In this document: positions 1 to 6,779 of the stretch, one piece after another | Layout of the letters: every line of letters starts with the position of its first letter | Numbering within the stretch: position 1 is the stretch's first letter | Assembly (NCBI GenBank): GCA_020425915.1 | Contig: JAGQQZ010000477.1 | Location: 1 to 13,309, forward strand | DNA from: Planctomycetota bacterium | GTDB taxonomy: Bacteria > Planctomycetota > UBA1135 > UBA2386 | Reading direction: 5' to 3' | Length of the DNA: 13,309 nt | Notes under the pieces: model-generated | What the model was told of the DNA's origin: nothing | Database searches by the model: none | What the model saw: the letters and a program-made list of their open reading frames with translations, nothing else | Made by a program: the position numbers and the translations under genes

Positions 1-294
1 CTCGGCGACGCCCTTCTGATTGATCCACTCGATCAGGTCCGCGCCGCTGTCCTTCACGACGGCGTCGCGAAACCGGATCATCTCGCGGGACTTGAACGTC
101 GTGTTCACTTGCATGAGCGGGAACGGAATCTTCCCGGGGTAGAAGGCCTTCTGTGCGAGCCGCAGCATGCACATCGAGTCCTTGCCGACCGAGAACAGCA
201 TCACCGGCTTCTCGAACTCGGCGGCCACCTCACGAATGATGTGGATGCTCTCGTGCTCGAGTTCGCGCAGGTGATTGAGGACGAATTGGTTCAT
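1..294 (-). CDS. cysD: Sulfate adenylyltransferase subunit 2, N-terminal part (runs off left edge)
   Basis: Small, nucleotide-alpha-hydrolase-type subunit of ATP sulfurylase. With CysN it makes adenosine 5'-phosphosulfate from sulfate and ATP in the cytoplasm. The 98 visible residues carry the family's N-terminal landmarks: the helix HESIHIIREVAAEFEKPVML (14-33), the PP-loop SVGKDS (35-40), the FYPGKIPFPL stretch (51-60) and the VNTTFKSREMIRFRD block (63-77). CysD usually has D and W in that last block (VDTTWKFREM), so the N and F are mild departures. The family is about 300 residues long, so roughly two thirds of the gene lies beyond position 1. The ATG at 294 overlaps the cysC stop by four bases (ATGA), implying translational coupling. 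A cysN gene would be expected next but is outside the window. The family call is secure; the product is incomplete only because of the window edge. Confidence 0.95.
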   Translation of the reverse strand, partial: MNQFVLNHLRELEHESIHIIREVAAEFEKPVMLFSVGKDSMCMLRLAQKAFYPGKIPFPLMQVNTTFKSREMIRFRDAVVKDSGADLIEWINQKGVAE

Positions 295-911
295 TCCACT
301 TCGGGAGCGTCGAGCAGGCCGCGCTCCTCGAGCGCGACCCGGATCTGTTTCACGCACTCGGCCAGCTCGTGCTCACCGGTGCGGATCGTGATTTCGGGCG
401 AGTCCGGCGTCTCGTACGGCGCCGAGATGCCTGTGAACTCTGCAATCTCGCCCGCTCGCGCCTTGGCGTAAAGCCCCTTCGGGTCACGCCGCTCGCAAAC
501 CTCCAGCGGCGTGTCCACGAACACTTCGAGGAACCGGCCGTCCGGGCACTTGGACCGAGCCAGCGCGCGGTCCGAACGATACGGCGAGATGAACGCCGAT
601 AGGACGATGGCACCGGCGTCGACGAACAGCGCCGCGACCTCGCCGATGCGACGGATGTTCTCCTCACGTCCCGTGGGCGAGAAGTCGAGGTCGCCGTTCA
701 GACCGTGGCGCACGTTGTCCCCGTCGAGGACGTAGACGAGCTTGCCGTGGCGGTAGAGATCGGCTTCGAGCGCCCGGGCGACGGTGGACTTGCCGGACCC
801 CGAAAGGCCGGTGAACCACAGCACGCATCCGCGCTGGCCCAGCAGCGCCTCGCGGTGGGCGCGTCCGATCTCGCCGTCGTGGAACGTGACGTTGGTGCTG
901 CGCTGGCTCAT
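291..911 (-). CDS. cysC: Adenylyl-sulfate kinase (APS kinase)
   Basis: Phosphorylates APS on the 3' hydroxyl to give PAPS, the sulfate donor for sulfotransferases and for PAPS reductase. It is 206 residues, normal length for a stand-alone CysC. Landmarks in order are the Walker A P-loop GLSGSGKST (35-43), DGDNVRHGL (63-71), FSPTGREENIRRIGEVA (77-93), FISPYRSDR (107-115) and PKGLYAKARAGEI (144-156), all characteristic of active APS kinases. The ATG at 911 lies 7 nt after the stop of the ABC ATPase gene, and its TGA overlaps the cysD start by four bases. It is the third gene of an operon beginning with polysaccharide export genes, so its PAPS may serve glycan sulfation rather than only cysteine synthesis. 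That last point is inference from gene order. Confidence 0.96.
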   Translation of the reverse strand: MSQRSTNVTFHDGEIGRAHREALLGQRGCVLWFTGLSGSGKSTVARALEADLYRHGKLVYVLDGDNVRHGLNGDLDFSPTGREENIRRIGEVAALFVDAGAIVLSAFISPYRSDRALARSKCPDGRFLEVFVDTPLEVCERRDPKGLYAKARAGEIAEFTGISAPYETPDSPEITIRTGEHELAECVKQIRVALEERGLLDAPEVE

Positions 912-918
912 CGAAGAC

Positions 919-2160
919 TCAGTCCGCGGCCTTGTTCGCGACGTCGAGCACGCGGATCGACCACTCGCGCTCGACGAGGAACAGTCCGAGCTCCTTGTTG
1001 CGGTTCTGGATGATCAGGTTGTCTTCGGTCGGGCGCTCGTGGAAACGGTGCACACCCTTCTCGTCGAGCAGCCAGACCGGCACGACGAACTCGCCGGAGA
1101 GCAGCTTGATGCTCGGCATCACGAGCGTGACGATGGCCTCTTCCGCGTCGATCAGCACGTTGTCGAACTCCGTGGTGGTCGCGACGCACAGCGTGCCATC
1201 GGTCCGCAGGGCGCCGACGGCGAGGTTGAGTCGCTCGCGTACCTTCCCGTTCTTGACGTGGATCTCGACCCCGACGTCGTCGCCGGGCGCGAACACGTTG
1301 CGGCGCTCGCGCGTCTTGGGATCGATCAGGTGCGAACTGACGATCTCGGGCATCTGCTCCCCGACGAACGGCTCCGGGACCGGCCCGCCGTTCTCGCTGT
1401 CCCAAGGACTCGCATCGTCCTTGTCGACGTGCTTGGCACAGTAGGTCGCGTACTCGTTCGTGACCTCGACCGAGTCGCCGAACATCTTGACCTCACCGTG
1501 GTCGATCCACATCGCCGTGTCACAGAGCTGGCGCACGTCGTAGAGCGAGTGTGAGCAGAAGAACAACGTCTTGCCGGACTTCTTGAACTCGATGATCTTG
1601 TCGGCGCACTTGCGACGGAAGCTCATGTCCCCCACCGCGAGGATCTCGTCGATGATCAACACCTCGGGATCGGTCGCGACTGCGACGCTGAACCCGAGTC
1701 GGCAGACCATGCCCGACGAGTAGGTTCGGATCGGCGCGTCGATGAAGTCGTACAGCTCCGAGAAGTCGAGGATCTGCTCGTACTTCGACTTCGCCTCCGC
1801 GTGGGTGAGCCCCAGCAGCGCGGCGTTCATGTAGATGTTCTCGCGGCCGCTGAAGTACTGGTTGAACCCCGCGCCCAGTTCGAGCAGCGAAGCGACGCGA
1901 CCGCTGATCGTGTAGCTACCGCCCGTCGGGTAGGTCGTGCCCGTCAGGATCTTGAGCAACGTCGACTTGCCGGCGCCGTTCGGCCCGACGAGGCCGACAC
2001 AGGTGCCGTGCGGGATGTCGAGGTTCACGTTCTGCAGCGCGCGAACTTCCTTGTACGGGTGCGGGTTGCACCACGGCAGCTTCTCGGTGAGACGATGCCA
2101 GGGGTTCGCGTAGATCCGGTACGTCTTGGACAGGTTGCGGACTTCGATTGCGTTGTCCAT
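919..2160 (-). CDS. Polysaccharide/O-antigen export ABC transporter ATP-binding protein (Wzt-like, with C-terminal extension)
   Basis: Cytoplasmic ATPase of an ABC-2 exporter for surface polysaccharide; 413 residues. The nucleotide-binding domain (about 1-240) has Walker A GPNGAGKST (59-67), the Q-loop region LLELGAGFNQYFSGRENIY (92-110), ABC signature YSSGM (147-151), Walker B VLIIDE (167-172) and switch His204 in CSHSLYDV. GAGFN followed by SGRENIY is typical of the KpsT/RfbE/Wzt/TagH subfamily. After a linker, residues about 268-405 form a beta-rich module like the Wzt C-terminal domain, which in characterised O-antigen exporters binds the modified chain end; here its ligand is unknown. 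An ATG at 2160 gives a well-formed N terminus (DNAIEVRNLSKTYR). The same frame is open further upstream, but that region is the permease gene read out of frame. The permease stop is 2 nt upstream and cysC starts 7 nt downstream. Confidence 0.94.
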   Translation of the reverse strand: MDNAIEVRNLSKTYRIYANPWHRLTEKLPWCNPHPYKEVRALQNVNLDIPHGTCVGLVGPNGAGKSTLLKILTGTTYPTGGSYTISGRVASLLELGAGFNQYFSGRENIYMNAALLGLTHAEAKSKYEQILDFSELYDFIDAPIRTYSSGMVCRLGFSVAVATDPEVLIIDEILAVGDMSFRRKCADKIIEFKKSGKTLFFCSHSLYDVRQLCDTAMWIDHGEVKMFGDSVEVTNEYATYCAKHVDKDDASPWDSENGGPVPEPFVGEQMPEIVSSHLIDPKTRERRNVFAPGDDVGVEIHVKNGKVRERLNLAVGALRTDGTLCVATTTEFDNVLIDAEEAIVTLVMPSIKLLSGEFVVPVWLLDEKGVHRFHERPTEDNLIIQNRNKELGLFLVEREWSIRVLDVANKAAD

Positions 2161-2162
2161 GG

Positions 2163-3083
2163 TCACACCAGGTCCGCGAACTTGTGCCGGCGGCTCTTGA
2201 AGAAGCCATAGCCGACGACGAGGAAGAAAACCGCCCACGCGAGGCTGACGAGCACGTTGGTCGTCAGCGACCACGGGAAGTCCGCCGCGTATTCGGCCGG
2301 CGGCAACGAATCGCCGATCCCGAACACCTGCCGCTGGGCCATGACGATCGGGAACGCCGGGTTCAACATCAGCGCGTACGAGAGCCAGCCCATGCCGATC
2401 TCGGAGAACTTGCTCTCGACCTGGTCGAGCCGCCAGAAGATCGGCGACAGGAAGAACCAGGCCGACGTGAAGATGCGGTAGAGGTGCGCGATGTCGCGAA
2501 CGAACACGTTCGCACCCGCGAGCAGCAGACCCATTCCGCCGGTCATCCCGACGAACGCGACGATCAGCACCGGGAAGTAGAGCAGTCGAGCGTCGAACAC
2601 CAGCCCGCCGATCAGCAACCCTGCCACGACGAGAACAAGGCACCCGACGACGAGCACGGCCGCGGCGACGATCGCAGGCACGAGCGGCATGAGCTCGCAG
2701 GGGAACTTGACCTTCTTCACGAGGTTCGCGTTGTTGACGATGCTCGTGAGCGACGCGTTCGTCGCCTCCTGGATCGCGGTGAAGATCAGGATCCCCGAGA
2801 ACATGTAGAGCGCGAACAACTTGTCCGGTCCCTCCTCGAGTCGCGGGGCGAACAGGATGCCGAAGATCGCGAAGTAGACGACGAACAGGAAGATCGGCTG
2901 GATCAGCACCCAGAACACGCCGAACAGGCTGCCCTTGAAGCGGCCGAGCAGATCGCGGTGGACGAAGTTCCAGAGCAGGGAGCGACGCTCGCGGAGTGTC
3001 CGCGCGTATTCGGGCGTCCGCGCGGCGTAGTGGAGCAGCGAGGTGTTCGCCGTCTCGGCGGAGTAGTGCTCGGTAGTGGTCAT
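2163..3083 (-). CDS. ABC-2 type polysaccharide export permease (Wzm/KpsM-like)
   Basis: Inner-membrane subunit of the exporter that pairs with the adjacent ATPase; 306 residues, close to the Wzm norm of about 260-300. Six hydrophobic stretches are visible, around residues 52-78, 91-108, 132-160, 168-190, 203-216 and 273-294. The first is preceded by the family motif VHRDLLGRFKGSLFGVFW (41-58). Other landmarks are NLVKKVKFPCELMPLVPAI (120-138) and NVFVRDIAHLYRIFTSAWFF (192-211), both typical of ABC-2 polysaccharide permeases. The frame is open to about 3440, but that upstream part reads as low-quality Arg/Ser/Pro-rich sequence, so the ATG at 3083 is preferred. No clear ribosome binding site precedes it; a GGAAG lies about 15-20 nt upstream, farther than usual. 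It is the first gene of the wzm-wzt-cysC-cysD run. Confidence 0.92.
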   Translation of the reverse strand: MTTTEHYSAETANTSLLHYAARTPEYARTLRERRSLLWNFVHRDLLGRFKGSLFGVFWVLIQPIFLFVVYFAIFGILFAPRLEEGPDKLFALYMFSGILIFTAIQEATNASLTSIVNNANLVKKVKFPCELMPLVPAIVAAAVLVVGCLVLVVAGLLIGGLVFDARLLYFPVLIVAFVGMTGGMGLLLAGANVFVRDIAHLYRIFTSAWFFLSPIFWRLDQVESKFSEIGMGWLSYALMLNPAFPIVMAQRQVFGIGDSLPPAEYAADFPWSLTTNVLVSLAWAVFFLVVGYGFFKSRRHKFADLV

Positions 3084-3357
3084 CGGAGGGCGGGAGATTC
3101 TTCCTGATTCGTCCGGCGACGAGGAGTGCCGTTCGCGATTTCCATCGTTCGCGACGGTCGGCGGACACAGAACGGGCCGCGTGAACCTATCGAGCATCGT
3201 GGCGCCGAACTCGTCAAGTCCTTCGAAGCGTCGGTCCTGTCGGCCATTCGGTTCCGCACCCGCTGGCCGAGCCCGGCGCGGATCGTCGGAAATGTCGTCA
3301 CAACCGGCGGAGCAGATTCCCCTGAGGGATGGTCCCGTCGGACCGGATTCCCCGCCC
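3084..3357. promoter_or_regulatory. Intergenic region upstream of the export/sulfate-activation operon
   Basis: This 274-bp region lies upstream of the minus-strand export operon and of the possible plus-strand small ORF, so it should hold the operon promoter. No convincing -35/-10 pair was found. A TTGACG on the minus strand, around 3216-3221, is a fair -35, but no good -10 follows at 16-18 nt. Two items stand out: a 9-bp direct repeat CGTTCGCGA (3130-3138 and 3146-3154), and GAACCTATCG (3183-3192), which repeats ten bases of the palindrome between the LysR and binding-protein genes. Confidence 0.35.
3130..3154. repeat. 9-bp direct repeat CGTTCGCGA x2, 16-bp period
   Basis: The sequence CGTTCGCGA occurs at 3130-3138 and again at 3146-3154, separated by 7 bp. 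It sits about 50-70 bp upstream of the permease start codon, where a regulator or leader element could act. TCGCGA is itself a palindrome and GC-rich DNA favours such words, so chance is a real possibility. Confidence 0.4.
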
Positions 3358-3651
3358 ATGACCGACTCACCACGAATCCACACCCTCGAAGGCGTCGTCG
3401 CCTGCTGCAATCTCGAGTTCGGCCGCCGGCTGCTGGCCAACGGCCGTCACGAGCGGTTCGACTTCTCCCATTTCGTCCGCGTCGCGGACGAACTCGTCGA
3501 CCACGACCCGAGACGCGCGGCGATCCACCTCGCCGGGCTGATCGCGCTCGACGTCGCGTCAGAACCGGACCCGGGCCGCCGACCCTCCGGCCCCCACCGC
3601 GAAGCCGGTCGAGCCGGAAGGCGACGACCTGATCGCCTGGAACGGCGCTGA
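3358..3651 (+). CDS. Hypothetical small protein (uncertain; 3' end overlaps convergent gene)
   Basis: A 97-codon ORF that I do not recognise. Up to about residue 68 the codons show the strong G/C third-position bias of real genes here, and the residues look protein-like: two Cys at 16-17 and helix-like stretches (HTLEGVVACCNLEFGRRLL, RVADELV, AAIHLAGLIALDVA). The last 30 residues are Arg/Pro/Gly-rich and lie antisense to the end of the Asp-box lipoprotein gene, so they may be read-through rather than a designed C terminus. The 93-nt tail-to-tail overlap is unusual for this tightly but cleanly packed window. There is no convincing ribosome binding site before the ATG. It could be a real small gene that lost its stop, or a spurious ORF. 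Confidence 0.4.
   Translation: MTDSPRIHTLEGVVACCNLEFGRRLLANGRHERFDFSHFVRVADELVDHDPRRAAIHLAGLIALDVASEPDPGRRPSGPHREAGRAGRRRPDRLERR
3472..3492. repeat. 21-bp palindrome (10-bp arms, T centre)
   Basis: Arm TTCGTCCGCG at 3472-3481 is followed by T and then its exact reverse complement CGCGGACGAA at 3483-3492. As RNA it would fold as a 9-bp GC-rich stem with a 3-nt loop on either strand. It lies inside the possible small ORF and about 67 nt past the stop of the minus-strand lipoprotein gene. It could therefore act as a terminator for that gene, although no T-run follows on either strand. Confidence 0.55.
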
Positions 3652-4599
3652 CCCCACCCGGCGCCAACTCGCTCCGAGGTCGTCCGTCACGTCCGCGCCG
3701 TTGCGCCCGACCGCGACCGCGATCGGTCGCCCGTCGAGATCGAACCAGGCCACCGACGATCGATAGCCGCTCGGCATCGGCTCGCTCGGGCGCCACGTCA
3801 CACCCCCGTCGGTCGAGTAGGCGGCGGAACGCTCACCGAGGTCGGGATCGAGGTATCTCCCGCCGACGGCGATGACACGCTCGCCACGCACCGCGATCGA
3901 GAAGATCCCAGCCGCGGGATCGCCGGCCCGAACTGGCGTGTCGTGGACGGTCCACGACCGCCCGCGATCGCGCGAGCGCAGAACCCTCGCGGTGTCCCCA
4001 CCGCCGGTGCCGACGATCACCTCGCGCATCCCGAACAGTCGCAGCCCGCTGCCGCTGGCGGCGAACCCGGCCTCACCGAGCAACGGTTCGGGCAGAGCGG
4101 AGACCGGCACGCGATCCCAATGCGCTCCCGCGTCCGCGGTCACGACGATGTAGAACGCACCCTCGACCGGATCCGAGAACGCGATTCCGTGCCTGTCGTC
4201 CCAGAACGCGATCGCGTCGAAGAACGCCGACCCGAACGGGCTCTCCCAGGCCAACTCGAACGTGTCCCCGCCGTCCGCCGTCCGGTAGATCCGGGCCGGC
4301 GTACCCGCGGTCGCGAGCACGGCGCGATTCGCGTCGAACGCGTGGAGCGACCTGAAGTCGAGCGCCTCCGCTCCCGGAACCTGGTGGACCTGCCAAGTTC
4401 GACCGGCATCGATCGATCGGATCACGGTCCCGGTCGCACCGCTGGCCCAGACCACGTCGGGCGACGGCACGGACAATCCGCGGAGGCTGACGCGGACGCC
4501 CGTCTCCAGCGGTTCGAACTCGGGGTCCGGACGAACCGAGGAGCAGGCACACAGGACCCAGGCACACGCGAGGGGCATCGGCAGGGCGGATCGGCGCAT
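3559..4599 (-). CDS. Asp-box (BNR/Ycf48-like) beta-propeller lipoprotein
   Basis: Predicted 346-residue lipoprotein with a repeat propeller fold; exact role unknown. The ATG at 4599 is chosen because it gives a clean signal peptide (MRRSALPMPLACAWVL) ending in a lipobox with Cys19 (LCAC). The frame stays open 27 codons further upstream, but those residues are not signal-like. At least six Asp-box repeats (S/T-x-D-x-G-x-x-W/F) are visible: SIDAGRTW (62-69), then TADGGDTF, TADAGAHW, SRDRGRSW, STDGGVTW and TDDLGASW. Each is spaced as in photosystem II assembly factor Ycf48-like and sialidase-like propellers. No sialidase catalytic residues can be assigned, so an enzymatic role is not claimed. 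It ends with a propeller-closing strand, GFAVGAGGSAARVRF. It is divergent from the secreted-protein gene at 4707, 107 nt away. Confidence 0.85.
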   Translation of the reverse strand: MRRSALPMPLACAWVLCACSSVRPDPEFEPLETGVRVSLRGLSVPSPDVVWASGATGTVIRSIDAGRTWQVHQVPGAEALDFRSLHAFDANRAVLATAGTPARIYRTADGGDTFELAWESPFGSAFFDAIAFWDDRHGIAFSDPVEGAFYIVVTADAGAHWDRVPVSALPEPLLGEAGFAASGSGLRLFGMREVIVGTGGGDTARVLRSRDRGRSWTVHDTPVRAGDPAAGIFSIAVRGERVIAVGGRYLDPDLGERSAAYSTDGGVTWRPSEPMPSGYRSSVAWFDLDGRPIAVAVGRNGADVTDDLGASWRRVGSAPFQAIRSSPSGSTGFAVGAGGSAARVRF

Positions 4600-4706
4600 C
4601 GACGGCCATCGTAGACGGCCCGAGGGGCGCCACGCATTCGTTACATCGCAGCAACAACGTTCGCGGGCGTGAGTCGGCATGATCTTGGCCCGGAGGCATT
4701 TCGAAG

Positions 4707-5936
4707 ATGACCAAGATCCTGTTCCCGACCGTGATCGCGCTGTGCGCGATCGTCCCCGCGAACGCGCAGGCGCCCGAAGGCAAGCCCGCCATCCGCTACA
4801 CGATCAAGACCGAGTCGAGCCTGACGACCGAACGGCAGATGCTGCGCGACGGCGAGGACATGGGGCGCGGTCGCTTCGGCGGCGGAGGCGACGAGAACAC
4901 CCCGACCGTCACGAAGTCGGAAGTCGTGTTCGCCGAGAGTCTCGACGGCACGAAGTGGCGGCGCTACGAGACGTTCAAGGGTTCGGTCAAGCGCCCCGGC
5001 CGCGACGGTGAACCATTCGAGAGTGAGGTCGAAGGCGCACTCGCCGGCAAGAAGCTCGTGTTCGCCGAGGGCAAGGTGCTCGAGGGTGACGCCTCCGGCG
5101 AACCGCTCGACGAGCGCCTCGGCGATGGCCTGCCCGTGGCCACCGATCTCCATGGGCTCGTCCCGGCAGGCGACCTCGCGGTGGATGCGAAGTTCGAACT
5201 CGACGGCAAGTTCGGAACGGCGCTGCAGTGCCTCGTCCACCCGATCCGGGCCGCGGCCGGGACCCCGGGCGACACCAATCGCGGCGGCGATCGCCGACGT
5301 CGTCGCGACGGCGACGAGAACGGTGGCGAGGACGCGCCGAAGCCGCCGGAAGGGAAGGACGGCAACGACCGACCCGACGAGCCGCGAGGCGGTGATGACC
5401 AGCCAGGCCAGCGGCCACGACGCCGCGGCGGCGACGACGGCGCCGATCCCCGTGCCGGTCGCGGCGCGTTCGGACGCATGCGAGGCCCGTTCGGCATCAA
5501 CGACACGGCGCTCGACCTGATCGCGAGCGGCAAGCTCGACTGGAAGGGCACCGGAATCGTCAAGGCCCACGAGGAGCACGACGGCAAGCAGTTCGCGGTC
5601 GTCGAGCTGACCGCGACCGGAAAGGGCGAAGGCACCGCCGAGGACCTCGGCCTCGGCTTCGCGCGCTTCGGTCGACGCGGCGGCATGGGTGGCGACGTCG
5701 AGAGCGAGGCGAAGGCGAGCATCGCACTCCAGGGACGCATGCTGGTCGAACTCCAGAGCCGTGCCCCGCACTCGTTGTCGCTCACGGGCAACGTCGAGTC
5801 GGTCTCCGACTCGTTCATGACCCGTCGCGACACCGAGATCGAGATCCACGCCGAGACCCGCGGCCCGTTCAAGATGGACGTCACCTGCGAAGCGTGCACC
5901 GATCCCACCGAACTCGCGAAGCCGAGCAAGGAATGA
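4707..5936 (+). CDS. Secreted hypothetical protein with charged low-complexity linker
   Basis: A 409-residue protein that I do not recognise. Residues 1-20 form a Sec signal peptide (MTKILFPTVIALCAIVPANA) with an ANA|QA cleavage site. The mature part has two beta-rich segments, about 27-185 and 263-400. They are separated by a highly charged linker (about 186-262) rich in Arg, Asp, Gly and Pro; a shorter Gly-rich patch is at 53-62. Both segments contain alternating polar/hydrophobic strands (for example KKLVFAEGKVLEG and QFAVVELTATGKGEG). A CEAC pair (Cys394, Cys397) lies near the C terminus, besides Cys175. A GGAGG about 10 nt before the ATG at 4707 supports the start. Long reading frames on the opposite strand here are shadows of this gene. 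Envelope or extracellular location is inferred from the signal peptide. Confidence 0.8.
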   Translation: MTKILFPTVIALCAIVPANAQAPEGKPAIRYTIKTESSLTTERQMLRDGEDMGRGRFGGGGDENTPTVTKSEVVFAESLDGTKWRRYETFKGSVKRPGRDGEPFESEVEGALAGKKLVFAEGKVLEGDASGEPLDERLGDGLPVATDLHGLVPAGDLAVDAKFELDGKFGTALQCLVHPIRAAAGTPGDTNRGGDRRRRRDGDENGGEDAPKPPEGKDGNDRPDEPRGGDDQPGQRPRRRGGDDGADPRAGRGAFGRMRGPFGINDTALDLIASGKLDWKGTGIVKAHEEHDGKQFAVVELTATGKGEGTAEDLGLGFARFGRRGGMGGDVESEAKASIALQGRMLVELQSRAPHSLSLTGNVESVSDSFMTRRDTEIEIHAETRGPFKMDVTCEACTDPTELAKPSKE

Positions 5937-5962
5937 GTAGCCGGCTCGGCCAAGGCGGCCGG

Positions 5963-5991
5963 ACCTCGCACCGCATGGTGCGGCGCGAGGT
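5963..5991. terminator. Hairpin between convergent genes (probable bidirectional terminator)
   Basis: CCTCGCACCGCA (5964-5975) pairs with TGCGGCGCGAGG (5979-5990) around a TGG loop. Eleven of 12 pairs match with one A-C mismatch, plus an outer A-T pair (5963/5991). It lies 27 nt after the secreted-protein stop and 12 nt beyond the stop of the convergent amidohydrolase gene. No U-tract follows, so termination would not be of the classic intrinsic type. Confidence 0.6.
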
Positions 5992-6003
5992 GGCTTCCGC
6001 GGC

Positions 6004-6732
6004 TCAGCGTTGATCGAATTCGGGCGCGAACGCCTCGACCAGATCGTGCCCGAACCGCCGCGCGTGCTGCGCGTGTCGGACCTGGCGCTGGTTCATCTCG
6101 ATCTCCATGCCGACGTAGTGGCGGCGGTGCTTGCGCTGGCGCATGCAATGCCCGTCGTCGATCCCCCGGTACGGGAAGTTGCGTCGAACGCGATAGCCCA
6201 TCGCGCTCAGCCGCTCGTCGAGTCGATCCGCCAGCACGCGCTCGGCTCGATGCTTGGGGTCGTACAAGAGCCCGATGTCGTTGTTCCGGTTCTGGCCGCC
6301 GAGTCGCTCGACGAACGAGTGCACGCTGATGTGGAACGCTGCACCGAACTCGGTCGTGGCGGCATCGAGGTCCTCGTCGACCGCACGACGCCACGGATGC
6401 CAGTAGCGCTCGAGACGTCGGATCCGTTCGGCGCGATCGAGATCGTTGCCGGGCACGCGACGGCCGCTCGGACGCAGATCGCGCGCGACGACGCGCGGGT
6501 GATCGTGCGAGCGATTCAGATCCGCGACGAGGCGAGAGTACTTCCCCAGATGCAGCGGGGCGTCGAACGCCCGAGCGAGGATCCGCCCGACGGACGCCGT
6601 GCCCGGATCCCAGCCGACATGACTCTCGAGCACGGTCCGCGGGAGCCCGAGCCCCGCGAGCGCCTCAGGCACTCGCGAAGTCGCGTGTTCGACCGTGACG
6701 ACGATCTGGCCGCGTGGCCGTACCTTGCTCAT
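6004..6732 (-). CDS. N-formylglutamate amidohydrolase family protein
   Basis: Member of the N-formylglutamate amidohydrolase (HutG-like, PF05013-type) family, metal-dependent enzymes whose best-known activity is hydrolysis of N-formyl-L-glutamate to formate and glutamate. It is 242 residues, slightly short of the usual 250-290. Conserved blocks are EHAT (15-18), HVGWDPG (38-44), SRLVADLNRS (66-75), HSF (138-140) and VGMEIEMNQR (207-216). The His/Asp/Glu residues in these blocks are the likely metal and catalytic ligands. There is no signal peptide, so it is probably cytoplasmic. The ATG at 6732 follows the KamA-family stop by 47 nt on the same strand, so the two are probably co-transcribed. 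No histidine-degradation (hut) genes are nearby, so the natural substrate may be another N-acyl amino acid. Confidence 0.88.
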   Translation of the reverse strand: MSKVRPRGQIVVTVEHATSRVPEALAGLGLPRTVLESHVGWDPGTASVGRILARAFDAPLHLGKYSRLVADLNRSHDHPRVVARDLRPSGRRVPGNDLDRAERIRRLERYWHPWRRAVDEDLDAATTEFGAAFHISVHSFVERLGGQNRNNDIGLLYDPKHRAERVLADRLDERLSAMGYRVRRNFPYRGIDDGHCMRQRKHRRHYVGMEIEMNQRQVRHAQHARRFGHDLVEAFAPEFDQR

Positions 6733-6779
6733 CGCGTGTGCGCCTCGTGTGCGAGATCATCCTGCGTGGCCTCGACGCG

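Noticed and set aside
2148..3107. 319-codon open frame on the plus strand
   Set aside because: Glu/Arg/His-rich antisense shadow of the ABC-2 permease.
919..3168. A 749-residue fusion ending in the Wzt-like ATPase
   Set aside because: The upstream half is the permease gene read in the wrong frame; the ATPase has its own ATG at 2160 directly after the permease stop.
4641..5849. 402-codon open frame on the minus strand
   Set aside because: Antisense shadow of the secreted-protein gene; composition is typical of reversed GC-rich codons and no motif is present.
4964..6394. 476-codon open frame on the minus strand
   Set aside because: Lies antisense to the secreted-protein gene and runs into the amidohydrolase gene; the product is Ser/Arg/Pro-rich without domain features, while the plus-strand frame has a signal peptide and ribosome binding site.
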